Positions 36,090 to 46,615 of a stretch of DNA of 64,000 nucleotides are shown here, in pieces. The position numbers and the translations under genes are program-made. Source of the DNA: Desmodus rotundus (lineage: Eukaryota > Chordata > Mammalia > Chiroptera > Phyllostomidae); contig NC_071389.1 in the NCBI RefSeq assembly GCF_022682495.2, positions 7,121,199 to 7,185,198 on the forward strand, in the 5' to 3' direction. Position 1 is the stretch's first letter. Every line of letters starts with the position of its first letter. The notes under the pieces were generated by a model. It was not told the DNA's origin. It did not search any database and saw only the letters and a program-made list of their open reading frames with translations.

Positions 36090-36608
36090 CTCAAAGAGGA
36101 GAGTTAAAATCTCCGATCATTACTGTGGATTCCTTTTAATTTTGTCAGCTTTTGCTCCATACGTTGAAGCTCTCTTATTAGAATTATTAATGGGATGCAG
36201 TTAAGATTATTATGTCTCCTGATGAATTGACTGTTTTCCATCATGCGGTGTCTGTCTTTATCTCTGGAAGTGCTCTTTGTCCCGCAGTCATTGGGGGTCA
36301 CAGAGACCCCAGCTTTCTTTTGATTAGTGTTCCCAGGGAATAGCTTTTCCCCAACCCTGTACTTCCTCCCTCTGTTGTCCTTGTACTTCGTGAACGGCGT
36401 GTAGTTGGGTCTTGTTCTTGTAGCCAGTTGGACATTCTCTGTCTTTCTCTTGAAGCATTTGGTCCATTTACCTTTAATGTGATTGCTGGCGCGGTTGGGT
36501 CCCAGTCTACCATGTTTATATGTCTTCCGTTTGCTCCATCTGCTCTCTGTCCTTTGCACTTTCCTTTCTTATTTTGGACTGAGAATATTTTAGAATGACA
36601 TTTTCTTT
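36090..36608 (-). repeat. Old LINE-1 ORF2 endonuclease-region fragment
   Basis: Minus-strand translation resembles the L1 ORF2 endonuclease: NTNQKKAGVSVT, TSRDKDRHRMMENSQFIRRH and LQRMEQKLTKLKG, with LQEQDPT in another frame where LQETH is usual. It is disrupted by frameshifts. HAL1-A was inserted at its upstream edge. Confidence 0.75.
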
Positions 36609-36629
36609 CCTCTTGACTTTTTTTAAAAA

Positions 36630-38537
36630 TGTATTTTATTGATTATGCTATTTCAGTTGTCCCATTTTCCCTGCTTTATTCCCCTCCGTCCTGCACACCC
36701 CCTCCCACCCACATTCCCCCGCTTTAGTTCATGTCCATGGATCATACGTAGAACTTCTTTAGCATCTGTATTTCCTATACTATTCTTAACCTCTCCCTGT
36801 CTATTTTCTACCTACCATTCATGTTACTTATTCTCTGTACCATTTCCCCCCATTCTCCCCCTCTGATTCCCCTGTTGATAACCCTCCACGTGATCTCCAT
36901 TTCTGTGATTCTGTTTATGTTCTAGTTGTTTGCTTAGTTCATTTTGTTTTTTGCTTTTTGGTTTTTTTTGTTTGTTAATAGCTATGAGTTTGTCGTCATT
37001 TTACTGTTCATATTTTTTATCTTCTTTTTCTTAGATAAGTCCCTTTAACATTTCATATAATAAGGTCTTGGTGATGACGAACTCCTTTATTTGACCTTAT
37101 CTGGGAAGCACTTTATCTGCCCTTCTATTCTAAATGAAAGCTTTGCTGGATAGAATAATCTTGGATGTAGGTCCTTGCCTTTCATGACTTGGAATACTTT
37201 TTTCTAGCCTCTTCTTGCCTGCAAGGTGTCTTTTGAGAAATCAGCTGATAGTTTTATGGGGACTCCTTTCTAAGTAACTGTCTCCTTTTCTCTTTCTGCT
37301 TTTAAGATTCTCTCCTCATCTTTAATCTTGAGTAATGTAATTATGATGTGCCTTGGTGTGTGCTTCCTTGGGTCCAACTTCTTTGGGACTCTCTGAGCTT
37401 CCTGGACTTCCTGAAATCAATTTCCTTTGTCAGATTGGGAGAGTTCTCCTTCATTATGTTTTCAAGTAAGTTTTCAATTTCTCGCTCTTCCTCTTCTCCT
37501 TCTGGCTCCCCTATGATTCAGATATTGGAATGTTTAAAGATGTCCTAGAGGTTCCTAAGCCTCTCCCCATTTTTTTTGAATTGTTGTTTTTTCCTTCTTT
37601 TCTGGTTGAATGTTTATTTCTTCCTTCTGGTCCAAACCGTTGATTTGAGTCCCGGTTTCCTTCCTATCACTGTTGGTTCCCTATTCATTTTCCTTTATTT
37701 CACTTTTCATAGGCTTCATTTTTCCCTCTAATTTGTGACCATATTCAACCAATTCTGTGAGCATCCTGATTACCAGTGTTTTGAACTGTGCATCTCATAG
37801 GTTGGCTATCACTTTGTTGCTTAGTTGTATTTTTTCTGGAGCTTTGATCTGTTCTTTCATTTGGGCCATTTTTTTGTGTGTGTGTCGGTGGGCCTGTTAC
37901 ATAGTAAGGGGCAGGGCCTTGGGTGTTCACCAGGGCGGGGCAACCCAAGTTGCTGTGTTGTGGCACTGTAGTTGGGGGAGGGGTCCAAGAGGGAACAGTG
38001 CCACTTGCTCCACTCTGCCGGTTTTCAGTCACTTTCCCTGCTGCCCACAAGCAAATTGGGCCCTTCTGGTGCTAATTCCCAGGTGGGTGGGTTTGTGTTC
38101 ATTCTAGGACCCTGTGGGTCCCTCCATCGGACTCTCCTGTGAGGCTGGGAGTTTCTCCTCCTGCTGCCTCAACCCCCACAGGTATTTTCAGTCAAAGGTT
38201 TTGCGGCTTTATTTCCCCACGCTGGTACCTGGGTTGCAAGATCTGACTCCCTCCCTAGTTGTTCCTCCTGGTTTATCGGCACTTGAATGTGGGACCACCC
38301 AGTCCGCAATCCACCGCCTCGCCTCGAATCCTCTCCACCCGGCTGTCCTTCTCCGCCCCTCCTACCGGTCTGGATGGATGTTTCTTCTTTATCTCCTTGG
38401 TTGTTGGACTTCCATACAGTTCGATTTTCTGTCAGTTCTGGTGTTGGTTTTTGTTTTTAAATTTGTTGTTGTCCTTCTTTTGGTTGTGCAAGGAGGCACA
38501 GTGTGTCTACCTACGCCTCCATCTTGGCCGGAAGTCC
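36630..38537 (-). mobile_element. HAL1-A: half-L1 with intact 5' end and 20-bp target duplication
   Basis: Minus-strand order: 5' end GGACTTCCGGCCAAGATGG near 38537 (the CAAGATGG core is typical of L1 5' ends and binds YY1 in other L1s), then a GC-richer 5' UTR. ORF1 starts MAQMKEQIKAPEKIQLSNKV near 37873 and its conserved C-terminal region runs to about 37035. A bat-type 3' UTR and 'caataaaatac' end the element. There is no ORF2. ORF1 contains several stops and frameshifts, so this copy cannot encode a full ORF1p. Left flank 36609-36629 and right flank 38538-38557 match as CCTCTTGACTTTTTTAAAAA, the left with one extra T. Confidence 0.85.
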
Positions 38538-38557
38538 CCTCTTGACTTTTTTAAAAA

Positions 38558-38745
38558 GAGAATTAATTTTTTTAGAGTGAAATAAGTAGTTTTAGGTACA
38601 CTGAAAAGCTGAGTAAAAAGTCCAGAATTCTCTTAGGCCCCCTGCCCCCTACACGTACAACCTTCCTCACCGTCAGCACCTCACACCAGAGTGGTACCTT
38701 TGTCACGATCAATGAACCTGCGTCTACACATGATTATCTCCTTGG
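38558..38745 (-). repeat. Old LINE-1 related fragment
   Basis: The plus strand reads 'tagttttaggtacactgaaaagctgagtaaaaagtccagaattctc', then 'cagagtggtacctttgtcacgatcaatgaacctgcg'. This is a recurrent block of old L1 elements in reverse orientation. Confidence 0.6.
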
Positions 38746-39074
38746 CTTTTAAACTCCCTTGTGTTGGTGAGTGTATTGCTTGAGAGACTACAATATTCAC
38801 GCTCGACTTCTCAGGCGGCCTTGAATTAATACTCCATCACTTCTCACTATTGTAAGAGCTGTGAACAGCACTTCATTCGCACCTTTTCTTCTCTCTGTGC
38901 CATTGTTGTCACATGTTTAATTTTTACATGTGTCGTCAACACAATGGTACATTGTTATCTTTGACTCACCAATGGTCTTTTAAATAAATGTTTACAAACA
39001 CCCACATATTTACCTTCCTTCCTAGTGATAAATGATTCTAACTGGGGTCATTTCTCTTTAAGCCTAAAGAACAT

Positions 39075-39293
39075 TTTTTTTCTTTTTTTAAAGATTTTAT
39101 TTATTTATTTTTAGAGAGAGAGGAAAGGAAGGAGAAAGAGAGGGAGAGAAACATCAATGTATGGTTGCCGCTCACATGCCCCCCACTAGGGGCCAGGCCT
39201 GCAACCCAGGCATGTGCCCTGACTGGGAATCGAACCAGCAACCTTTGGATTGCAGTCCAGTGCTCAATCCACTGAACTGCACACCAGCCAGGG
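39075..39293 (-). mobile_element. VES SINE copy 8
   Basis: Reverse copy with reversed B box 'tgggaatcgaacc' and reversed head ending 'acaccagccagggc'. Flanks CCTAAAGAACAT (39063-39074) and CCTGAAGAATAT (39294-39305) match at 10 of 12 bases, a worn target duplication. Confidence 0.95.
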
Positions 39294-40035
39294 CCTGAAG
39301 AATATCCTTAGTAGTTTTTGCGGTGAAGCTCTGCCAACAAGAAATTTTCTCAGTTTTATTTTCCTGAAAATATCCTTGTTTATTTTGAGTTCTGAAGGGT
39401 CTTTTCACTAGAGAAGAAGTCTAGGTTGGCAGTTTTGTTTCAGCATTTTGAAGGCATCATTCTTATTATTTTTTGTGTTCCAATGTTTCTGATAAGTGGG
39501 ACATAATTCTTCCCACTTTTCTCTTGAATGTGATGTATTCTTTTTTTTTTTTTTCTGGCTGATTTTTAGAATATTTATCTTTGGATTTTAGTAGTTTCAC
39601 TATGATGGTCCAGGTGTGGTATTTTTGTGTTTATCCTCCTTGGGTTCTACTGAGCTTCTTGAATCTGTGGGTTGACATCCAACATTCATTTTGGAAAACA
39701 TTTGGCTGTATGTCTTCAAATATTTTCTCTGTCCCATGTTCCCTCTCTCCTTTCGTTCTGGAACTCCAAGTATGTCAGACTGTTTAACATCGTCCTGCAG
39801 TTCTTGGATGCTTTCTTCTGTCTTATTTTATTTCTCTGTGTGCTTCGGTGTGGATAATTTCTATTGACCTGTCTTTGAGCTTATCGATTCTTTCCAACGT
39901 GCTATCAAGTGCTTCCAGAGAATTCTTCATTTCAGATATTATATTTTTCAGTTTAAGAATTTCCAATTAAAATGTTTCTCTGCTAAATTTCCCATTTATG
40001 AAAATGTTTTGTCTACCTTTTCCTTTGAATTCTTT

Positions 40036-40240
40036 TTTTTTTAAAGATTTTATTTATTTTTAGAGAGAGGGGAAGGGAGAGAAAAAGAGAGAGAAACATC
40101 TATGTGTGGTTGCCCCCTGTGTGCCCCCTACTGGGGACCTGGCCTGCAACCCAGGCATGTGCCCTGACTGGGAATCGAACTGGCACCCCTTTGGTTCACA
40201 GTCGGTCCTGAATCCACTGAGCCACACCAGCCGGGCTCCA
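40036..40240 (-). mobile_element. VES SINE copy 9 with target-site duplication
   Basis: Reverse copy flanked by a perfect 11-bp duplication TTGAATTCTTT (40025-40035 and 40241-40251). Reversed B box and head are present; the head ends 'cacaccagccgggc'. Confidence 0.95.
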
Positions 40241-40520
40241 TTGAATTCTTTAATATATTTACATATTTTCATTTTTGTCTACCACTTCAAACATACAGGT
40301 TTGCTGCTATTGACTGGTTTTTTTCCTTGAGTGTGGGTCCCACTTCCTGCCTCTCTACATATCTAGTAATATTGTATTATATGCTAAACATTTTTAATGT
40401 TACCTTGTGGGGAGTCTGGATTATGATATCATCCTCTGAAGGGTATTGTCTGTTTTGTTTTGCTTTTTTTTTTTCTGGTAAGCAGTTAGCTAACTAGAGG
40501 GTTATCTTGATCTTGTTAAG

Positions 40521-41179
40521 AATTGATTTCAGACTCTGTTAAGGCGAGTCTATTTCCATTCTACCCACAGTTCCAGGGCGAAGTCCCTGCTGCTGGGGTA
40601 TGATACTCCCAGCCAGCACGCTCTCTGGATTCGCCGCTGAATTCTCAGGATACTTATGGAGGTGTCTCCTCTCTGCGTGGCCTGAACAATGTCACTTCTG
40701 CCCTGAGACCTCTGAATTCTCTGTTGAGCCCTCAGCTCCCAAGCAGGTTTTTTGTGGGGCCTTGTGGAGACTTGCCCTGTGTGTGAAGACTGTGGCACTC
40801 CGCTGCAGGCCTGAGGGGAATGCCTATGCAAATTCTGCGGCTCCTTCTCTGCAGAGTCTTCTTTGTGGTTTCCTCTTCTTTGGTAACCTGCCCCACAAAT
40901 TCTGGCTGTCTTAGCAGTCCTAAACTCTGAACTCTCCTTTTCTCCACCAAGTGAGACTATAACTCCCTGCTTGGGATCTGGGTGTCTTTGCCTCAATTTG
41001 ACAATTGCCCCTAGGCAGAAAGTCAAGTTGAATGTGGAGCTCAGCCTTTGGCCTTCTCGTCTCTTAAGGATCATGCCTTGCATTGCCTGCGGTTCCATGA
41101 TAACGGTCGTTTCATATATTTGGTCCAGTTTTACAGTTATTTATGACAGGTAGATGAGTCTAATACCAGCCACTCTGCC
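40521..41179. other. Probable continuation of old L1/HAL1 5' region
   Basis: The sequence continues from the preceding element with 'aattgatttcagactctgttaaggcgag'-type motifs and a GC-richer stretch that could be a 5' UTR. I cannot fix where it ends. The 182-codon minus frame at 40550-41098 has no recognisable domain. Confidence 0.35.
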
Positions 41180-42140
41180 ATGGGCAGAACCAGAACTGTG
41201 CCCTATTGTTCTCGGAGCCCTTTCCAGCTACACTTCTACCCTCGAACCCTTCTCTTCCAGGCCACCAGTGACCCCGGCCTGGCCAACTCTCACCTTCACT
41301 ACGCGGCCCCATCTAACCCGACATGGAAGCCATGGTCTTCATCGCTGGCCTCTCTCTTCTTCTGGAAACGCATTTGTCTTTCCATTGGGCTTCCAGGAAG
41401 CCATTGTGCCTCGGTTTTCCTCCTGCTTAGCTGACAGTTCCTTTTGAGTTTTCTGTGTCTATTCTTTTTCATCTCCTGGGCCTCCCAACACGGGAAAAAG
41501 TGAACTCACTATCAGATCTTTTCCCTTATCCGTGCACACTCGTCTCGGTCAGCTCATTGAGTCCCAAGGCTTTAAAAATCATCCGGGGCATGCGACCTGC
41601 GGCCGGTGGGCTGCATGTGGCCCAGGATGGCTGTGAATGTGGCCCAACACAAAATGGTCAATTTTCTTAAAACCATTTTTTTGCTCATCAGTTTGCACTA
41701 GTGTTTGTGTATTTAATGTGTGGCCCAAAACAACTTGTCTTCTTCCATCATTTGCCCAGAGATGCCAAAAGGTTGGACATCCCAATTCTCAAATTGGCAC
41801 CTGCAGCCCGGGTCTGTGCCCTGAAATCCAGACTTGGGTTCCAACCTCCTTTTTACGTGTCCTCTTGGAGGCTAAAAATCGCTCCAGACTTAACCTGCCT
41901 AAAACAGAACTCATGGGCCTTTTCCTTCACAAGTCTGTCTCTGCCTTGGTCTTACCCATCTGCATAAATGACTCCAGTCTTCAAGTTGTTCAGGCCAATG
42001 ACTTGGCGGTCACCATTGAACTTCTCTTTCATTCAGAACCCACATCCCGCCCACCAGACGGTCTCAGACATCTATTCACCCTCCTCTCTCTCCTGGGTGT
42101 GGGCAGTAGTCCCAGAAATCGCTTCCTCGCTTCCACTCTT
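41180..42140 (+). repeat. L2 LINE, reverse-transcriptase region, split by a hAT element
   Basis: Left of the insertion: 'gtcagctcattgagtcccaaggctttaaaaatc'. Right of it: 'cccaattctcaaattggcacctgcagcccgggtctgtgccctg', 'aacctgcctaaaacagaactcatg', 'ctgcataaatgactcc' and 'cacatcccgcccacc'. This is the order of the L2 segment around its RT active site; the insertion removes or displaces that site. There are multiple stops. Confidence 0.75.
41578..41793 (-). mobile_element. hAT-like non-autonomous DNA transposon
   Basis: The plus strand reads 'ctgcggccggtgggctgcatgtggcccaggatgg', 'aatgtggcccaacacaaaatgg', 'gtatttaatgtgtggcccaaaacaacttg' and ends 'gatgccaaaaggttggacatccc'. This is a recurrent mammalian hAT family read from its far end. 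The exact family is not named by eye. Confidence 0.7.
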
Positions 42141-43074
42141 GCCGCCTGTATCAGCCAGGGGCGCGGCAGGGGAGCCCAGCCTTCCCCAGGAAGGCATCAG
42201 ATAACAGATACCTGCGGGAGCCATCAGGAAGCTCTCCGAGCCCCAGCCGACATCACACGGAGCTGAAGATTCACGCGTCTGAGCCCGTCAACACTTGGAG
42301 AGAGACAGTAAAATGATTGTTGTTTTCAGTCACTACATTGGGGGGGAATTTGTTACATGGCAACAGGTCCCCTGAACGCACCTGGAGCCAGCCCACCTGA
42401 GCGGCCTCTGCTGCCTTAAGTTTCCAGCCCCTCCCCCCACCCCCAGCCGCTCCTGTTGTGGGAAAACCAGGGCAATGCTGCAACCAGCCGCCCCAGCTGG
42501 GGGTGGAACTTGCCAGCCTCTCCTGGGTGGGGAAAGCAGCCTGGGTCCCATCCCCTTGGTGGCTGGAAGTCTGAGCTCACTCTGCTCGCCTCCATTCCTC
42601 TTCTTGATTGGCACTTTAATGAGGGCAGAAGGGGGGACCCCCCGCCAGGGGCCCAGCTCCTGCCCCGTTTATCTCACAGCCCAGGCAGCCTGGAACAACA
42701 CTGCAGGCCAGCGGCAGGCCGGGGGCCCCGCCCTCCGTGATGGATGGAGTGACCGCGGCGAGCTGGCAGCTGAAGTGTGTGGCTGCTGCCCCGTCCTGTC
42801 AGCGCGCAACAAAGGGGCCGGCCTGACCCTGCTGGCCGCTGCCTTTGCAAGGATTGGAGGGGAATGACAAGTGGCTCCCTGGGAGGGGCTGAGCCCCCTC
42901 CAGGTGGAGCCCCAGATGCTGGAGAAATAATGGGGGGGTCCAGGCTGGTGCACGGGGTGGGGGGATTCTGGGCTTGTAGGGAGAGCTGGCTCAGGAAACA
43001 TCTTCCTGTTGGCCCCAACGTCCAGGTCCAATGTGGGGCTGGGTTCTCAGCAAACACCCCTCCTGACTGTGTTG
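42141..43074. other. Intergenic, start of the GC-rich half
   Basis: Base composition becomes clearly GC-rich from about 42.4 kb, with frequent CCC/GGG runs. No gene or named repeat is seen. Confidence 0.45.
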
Positions 43075-43205
43075 GGCCTTTTACTTGCTGTGCAACTTCC
43101 ACTCAGTCTGACCACCTCTCTGGGCCAGAGAGCCCTCTTCTGTAAGAGGCTGATACTACAGATAATCTCTATCACCAGGTTCTTGGGCGGATGAAATGAG
43201 ACCTG
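43075..43205 (+). repeat. MIR SINE
   Basis: MIR order: 'tgctgtgcaacttccactcagtctgaccacctctctgggcc', 'tgtaagaggctgatac', 'caccaggttcttgggcggatgaaatgag'. Confidence 0.75.
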
Positions 43206-43369
43206 TGGGCTAGAATGCAGGGTCCTACAGGCGAGCCTCAGTTTCCCTGTTTGTGCACGACCACCTCCCCACTGGTCTGAGGGCAGCCAGTGGTGGCCAA
43301 GCCCCATCTGCCCAGCTGTTGTCAGGAACTGTCACCAGGCGCCACGCCATCAGCACCACAGTCCCGCAG

Positions 43370-43505
43370 GGTGGCATGAGTCCATTTTACACACGGAGAA
43401 ACTGAGGCCCATGGAGAAACAAGCAGTAAATCTGCCCAGGGTCCTGCAGAGAGGAGAGACAGGTCGGGGATTCCTACCCAAAGTCGTCCAGGTCCAAAGT
43501 CTATG
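43370..43505 (+). repeat. MIR SINE fragment
   Basis: 'ccattttacacacggagaaactgaggccc' followed by 'gtaaatctgcccagggtcctgcagagag' is the 3' part of a MIR. Confidence 0.75.
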
Positions 43506-44249
43506 CAGACGTCCCCAAGGCCCTGAGTTACAAGCCGGAATTTCGCCGTGAGGACCAGTGGGAAGCCCAAGACAGACCCGGCTGCAGTGGGAAGGCGGCA
43601 GGGCCTGGTTTACAGAACACATGGCGCAAACCCAAAGCGCCCCGGGTGGCTGGCATTGTCCTCATCCTGGTGCCATAGAGTGAACTTGAGCTCTGAGCCA
43701 GACCCGACACCTCGAGGGAAGCCCGGCCACCCAGGCAAATGTAGCCCCTCCGGCTCGGGGGAGTCTTGGTGGTCTGGCCTCAGCCCCAGGGTCCCCAGAT
43801 GTGGGGTCCTCCCTCCAAGCCCATGCCCAGGACAGGACAGTCACGGGATCCCTACCACTTCGTTGTTAGAGCTGAGGAGGGGAGAGGACAGAGATGGACA
43901 AGTGGCCTTCTGGCTTTCCCTGCCCCCCGCTCCCAGAGGAAGAAACCAGCCTCCGCTTGGAGACTTCACCTCCCCGTGAACTCCTGCAGGCAGGAGGCCA
44001 AGCCGAGGTCAGAGAGAGTCACAGGGCGAGAGTGGGGCTCCACGCACCCCTCCCCCCCGACTCTCTGCAGTGTGTCCTCCAAACTCAGGCTCTGCCCCTC
44101 AGCTCTCCTGACACTTCTCCTGCCATCAGACAAAGCAGGACCTGGCCAGGTGTGGCTGTGGCAGATGGGGCCCTGCAGGTGGGCTGACCCAGGAGAGGGG
44201 AGAGGCCCTGCCTTTCTGCCCTGCATCCCCGTCCCCGTCGGACCCTGGC
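43506..44249. other. Intergenic, nothing recognised
   Basis: GC-rich sequence. The 285-codon plus frame at 43766-44623 runs from here into the L2 copy and is not supported as a gene. Confidence 0.4.
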
Positions 44250-44622
44250 CCTGGCTGGCGTTTCTTCCTGCCCAAGGCCTTTGCCTGGGCTGTGTCCTTT
44301 GTCTCAGGAAGCCCTTTGCTCTTCTCCAGGTTTACTCCCGGTCAGCCCGCAGAGCTCACCTCAAATGCCACTGCCTTTGGGAGGCCTTTCTGAACACACA
44401 GCCCTCCCTCCCCGGGGGCCCCCAGTCAGAACATGTCACACCCCCGGGTCACAGCCTGTGCAGCTCCGTCAGCCCTGCACAGCTCATACATGTTATAGGT
44501 CACCTTCTACTGACTGGTGCAATGATTTGGTTAATGGTGGTTCGTCTCTGCTCACCTCGGTGTGCCCAGCCCCCCGCAGATGGCCTGGCACACAGTAGGT
44601 GCTCACTTAGTACTCCCTGGTA
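44250..44622 (+). repeat. L2 LINE 3' portion
   Basis: 'ctcacctcaaatgccactgcctttgggaggcctttctgaacac', 'ctcatacatgttataggtcacc' and the terminus 'gatggcctggcacacagtaggtgctca' follow L2 3' UTR order. Confidence 0.85.
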
Positions 44623-44627
44623 GACGC

Positions 44628-44770
44628 TGTTGACCAGTGTGTGTCTCCCAGTAAACTGCAGACTTTGCTGGGGCGGGGACGTGGCTGCTTTGTTCACCAC
44701 TGTGTCCCCAAACCCGGCGTCTCACACTCAGGAGGCTCTTGGTGCACAGTCTATACATGAATGCCTTGGC
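44628..44770 (+). repeat. Second L2 LINE 3' end, adjacent
   Basis: A second L2 terminus follows: 'cccagtaaactgcagactttgctgggg', 'tttgttcaccactgtgtcccc', 'ctcaggaggctcttggtgc' and 'tgaatgcc'. Confidence 0.65.
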
Positions 44771-46329
44771 CACAAAACACAAAAAGTAGGAACGACCCCC
44801 ACAAAATCAGGAAGACTGAGCTCATTTGGGGCAGGAGGCCCTCCGAGTGAGGAGACTCTGAGTCCTTTCATTTCAAAAGAATTACTCCACATGCGCCAGT
44901 GAGCCACGCCCCGGGAGGCCGGGACCTCAGGGGACGCCGGCCGAGCTAAGACGAGGTCCACCAAACTGTGCCAGCTGGGAAGCCTCCAGGCTCGCATTTC
45001 TGTCCACTTCCTCAGGACAGTGGAGGGACAAGGGTGGCTCAAGTGTGACCTGGGACAGCCCTGGGGAGGGAGCAGTCGTCCAGAACCACAAATGTTCCAA
45101 CATTCTGCACTCCGTGACCAGAGTGAACGGTCAGGAAACGTGAGCTAACGGAAGAATGGCCACCACATATAAAGAGCTCATTTGAATAAACAAGAAAAAC
45201 AGCAGGAGTCCTGTATAAGACAGCGAAGAACGTGAGAAGGTCGTTCGCAGATCAAGAAACGGGCAGGAGGCGGTCGGTGTTTGTTGTGTGTGCGCCCTGT
45301 GTAAGCGCCGTGTCGCGGTCACGCATCTCCTGTGACGATCACTGGAAGCACACAATCCACCAGTGAGAAGTGTGGGGACTGTGGCGTGTTCCTAACGTTC
45401 CCTACAAAACGCAGCGATTCTTCTGCTTGTTCCAGGAAATCTCCCGCCGGCAGGGGTTTCCGCAGCACCCAACCCTCTGTCTCAGGTGTGAAAGGCCAGA
45501 AAGCAGTTCCCCGTCCCAGCCCGACACTGTGTCTGCAATGAACGGGGTTCGTGTCCGACTTGTCTGGGTTCTTCAGATAGCGGGCTGGCTGTGGTACAGT
45601 CAGGCCACTCCTCAAGACTCACTGAGAACTGCGGTGGCAGCAGTTCTGGAAAGGGGAAAATACATGGTAAGCTCCTGGGGAAAAGGCCATTGAAAAACTT
45701 TTTTTTTTGTTCCTCTGGAAGTGCTGCCTGTGCCTAAGCTCCTATAAAAAAATGCAAATAAAAAGGCAGTGATTAGCTGAGCTGGGAGAAAGTGATCGCA
45801 GCGATGCCCTGAGGAGGTGGCATGACCCCAGGGACCTCTGACAGCCAATGGGGGGCAGCTGGAGAACTGGCTAAGCTCTCCCGCTGGGAACCGCCACGAG
45901 GGGAAAGGGTTACCCTCCCTGGAAATCGAAGAAGAGCCGATGAAGGCAGCACCGAGAGAGTTTTATGCCAGGTCCGGCAGAAGTAAGGCCTGCTTGAGTG
46001 TGGTTGGTAGGGTAATGACACGGGTGTGATAATTTACAGTGTTCATCCGAACATTTCACCTAAAATGTCACATGGTGTGCCTGAGGGTGGTATTGTTATG
46101 TTCCAGAATTGCATGCTTATGGCTTTATAATAAGTCATAAAACAGGGGCGTTATTTGTGCCGGACCCTGTATTTACGACATTAGCAAAAGAGTGCGTTTG
46201 AGGCCACGCCCAGCACTGGCCAGCATGCGGAGGACGTCTGGTCCTTGTTCAGCTGCTGACAGCCCTGTGTGTTGGTGTCGCCTTATGAAAAAAAGCGGGG
46301 GGACACCCAGTGAAGAAGCCATCCCACTG
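44771..46329. other. Intergenic, nothing recognised
   Basis: No gene is seen. A short poly-T run lies at 45700-45709. Frames on both strands are short. Confidence 0.4.
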
Positions 46330-46615
46330 TTTATGTCCTTGGGCCCCATGACCCTCTGTTAGGATGCATCCCAAGGAAAAGGTTTTCAAGACGCAAACAG
46401 CCGCAGCTGCTAAACTGCGTGCAGTGGCATTATCGTCAATGGCAAAAAAAAAAAGACCAAAACCAAAAAAACTGGACGCAGTCTATACCTCCACGAAGGA
46501 ACGCTATAAAGCCATTGACATGCCCTTTAAAGTGAGAATTGCAAAGATTACGTGGAACTGCAGGGCACATCTGTTAAAGCGTCCAGTAAAAACTGTATTG
46601 CAAACATAAGTTAAA
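46330..46615 (+). repeat. Old LINE-1 ORF2/3' fragment
   Basis: 'gatgcatcccaaggaaaaggttttc', 'gtgcagtggcattatcgtcaatggcaaaaa' and 'acgctataaagccattgacatg' recall the old L1 block in which a 'gcattatttgtaatggcaaaaa'-type segment is diagnostic. An 81-codon frame here is repeat-derived. Confidence 0.55.

Larger units (their letters stand above)
38746..40520 (-). repeat. Old L1/HAL1-type element with two nested VES copies
   Basis: Reverse-complement ORF1/5' region pattern of old L1M or HAL1: 'ttttcctgaaaatatccttgtttattttgag', 'gtctaggttggcagttttgtttcagcattttgaaggcatc', 'ggtccaggtgtggtatttttgtgtttatcctcc', 'gagcttcttgaatctgtgggttgac', 'cttcaaatattttctctgtccc' and 'cagatattatatttttcag'. VES copies 8 and 9 interrupt it. 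Confidence 0.65.

Noticed and set aside
36104..36559. 151-codon minus frame
   Set aside because: It is LINE-1 ORF2 endonuclease remnant, frameshifted and incomplete.
43766..44623. 285-codon plus-strand open frame
   Set aside because: It runs across an L2 copy, overlaps long frames on other phases, and shows no domain or splice context. GC-rich sequence yields long chance frames.
46364..46609. 81-codon basic frame beginning MHPKEKVFKTQ
   Set aside because: It lies in an old LINE-1 fragment; the Lys-rich run comes from an A-rich tract.
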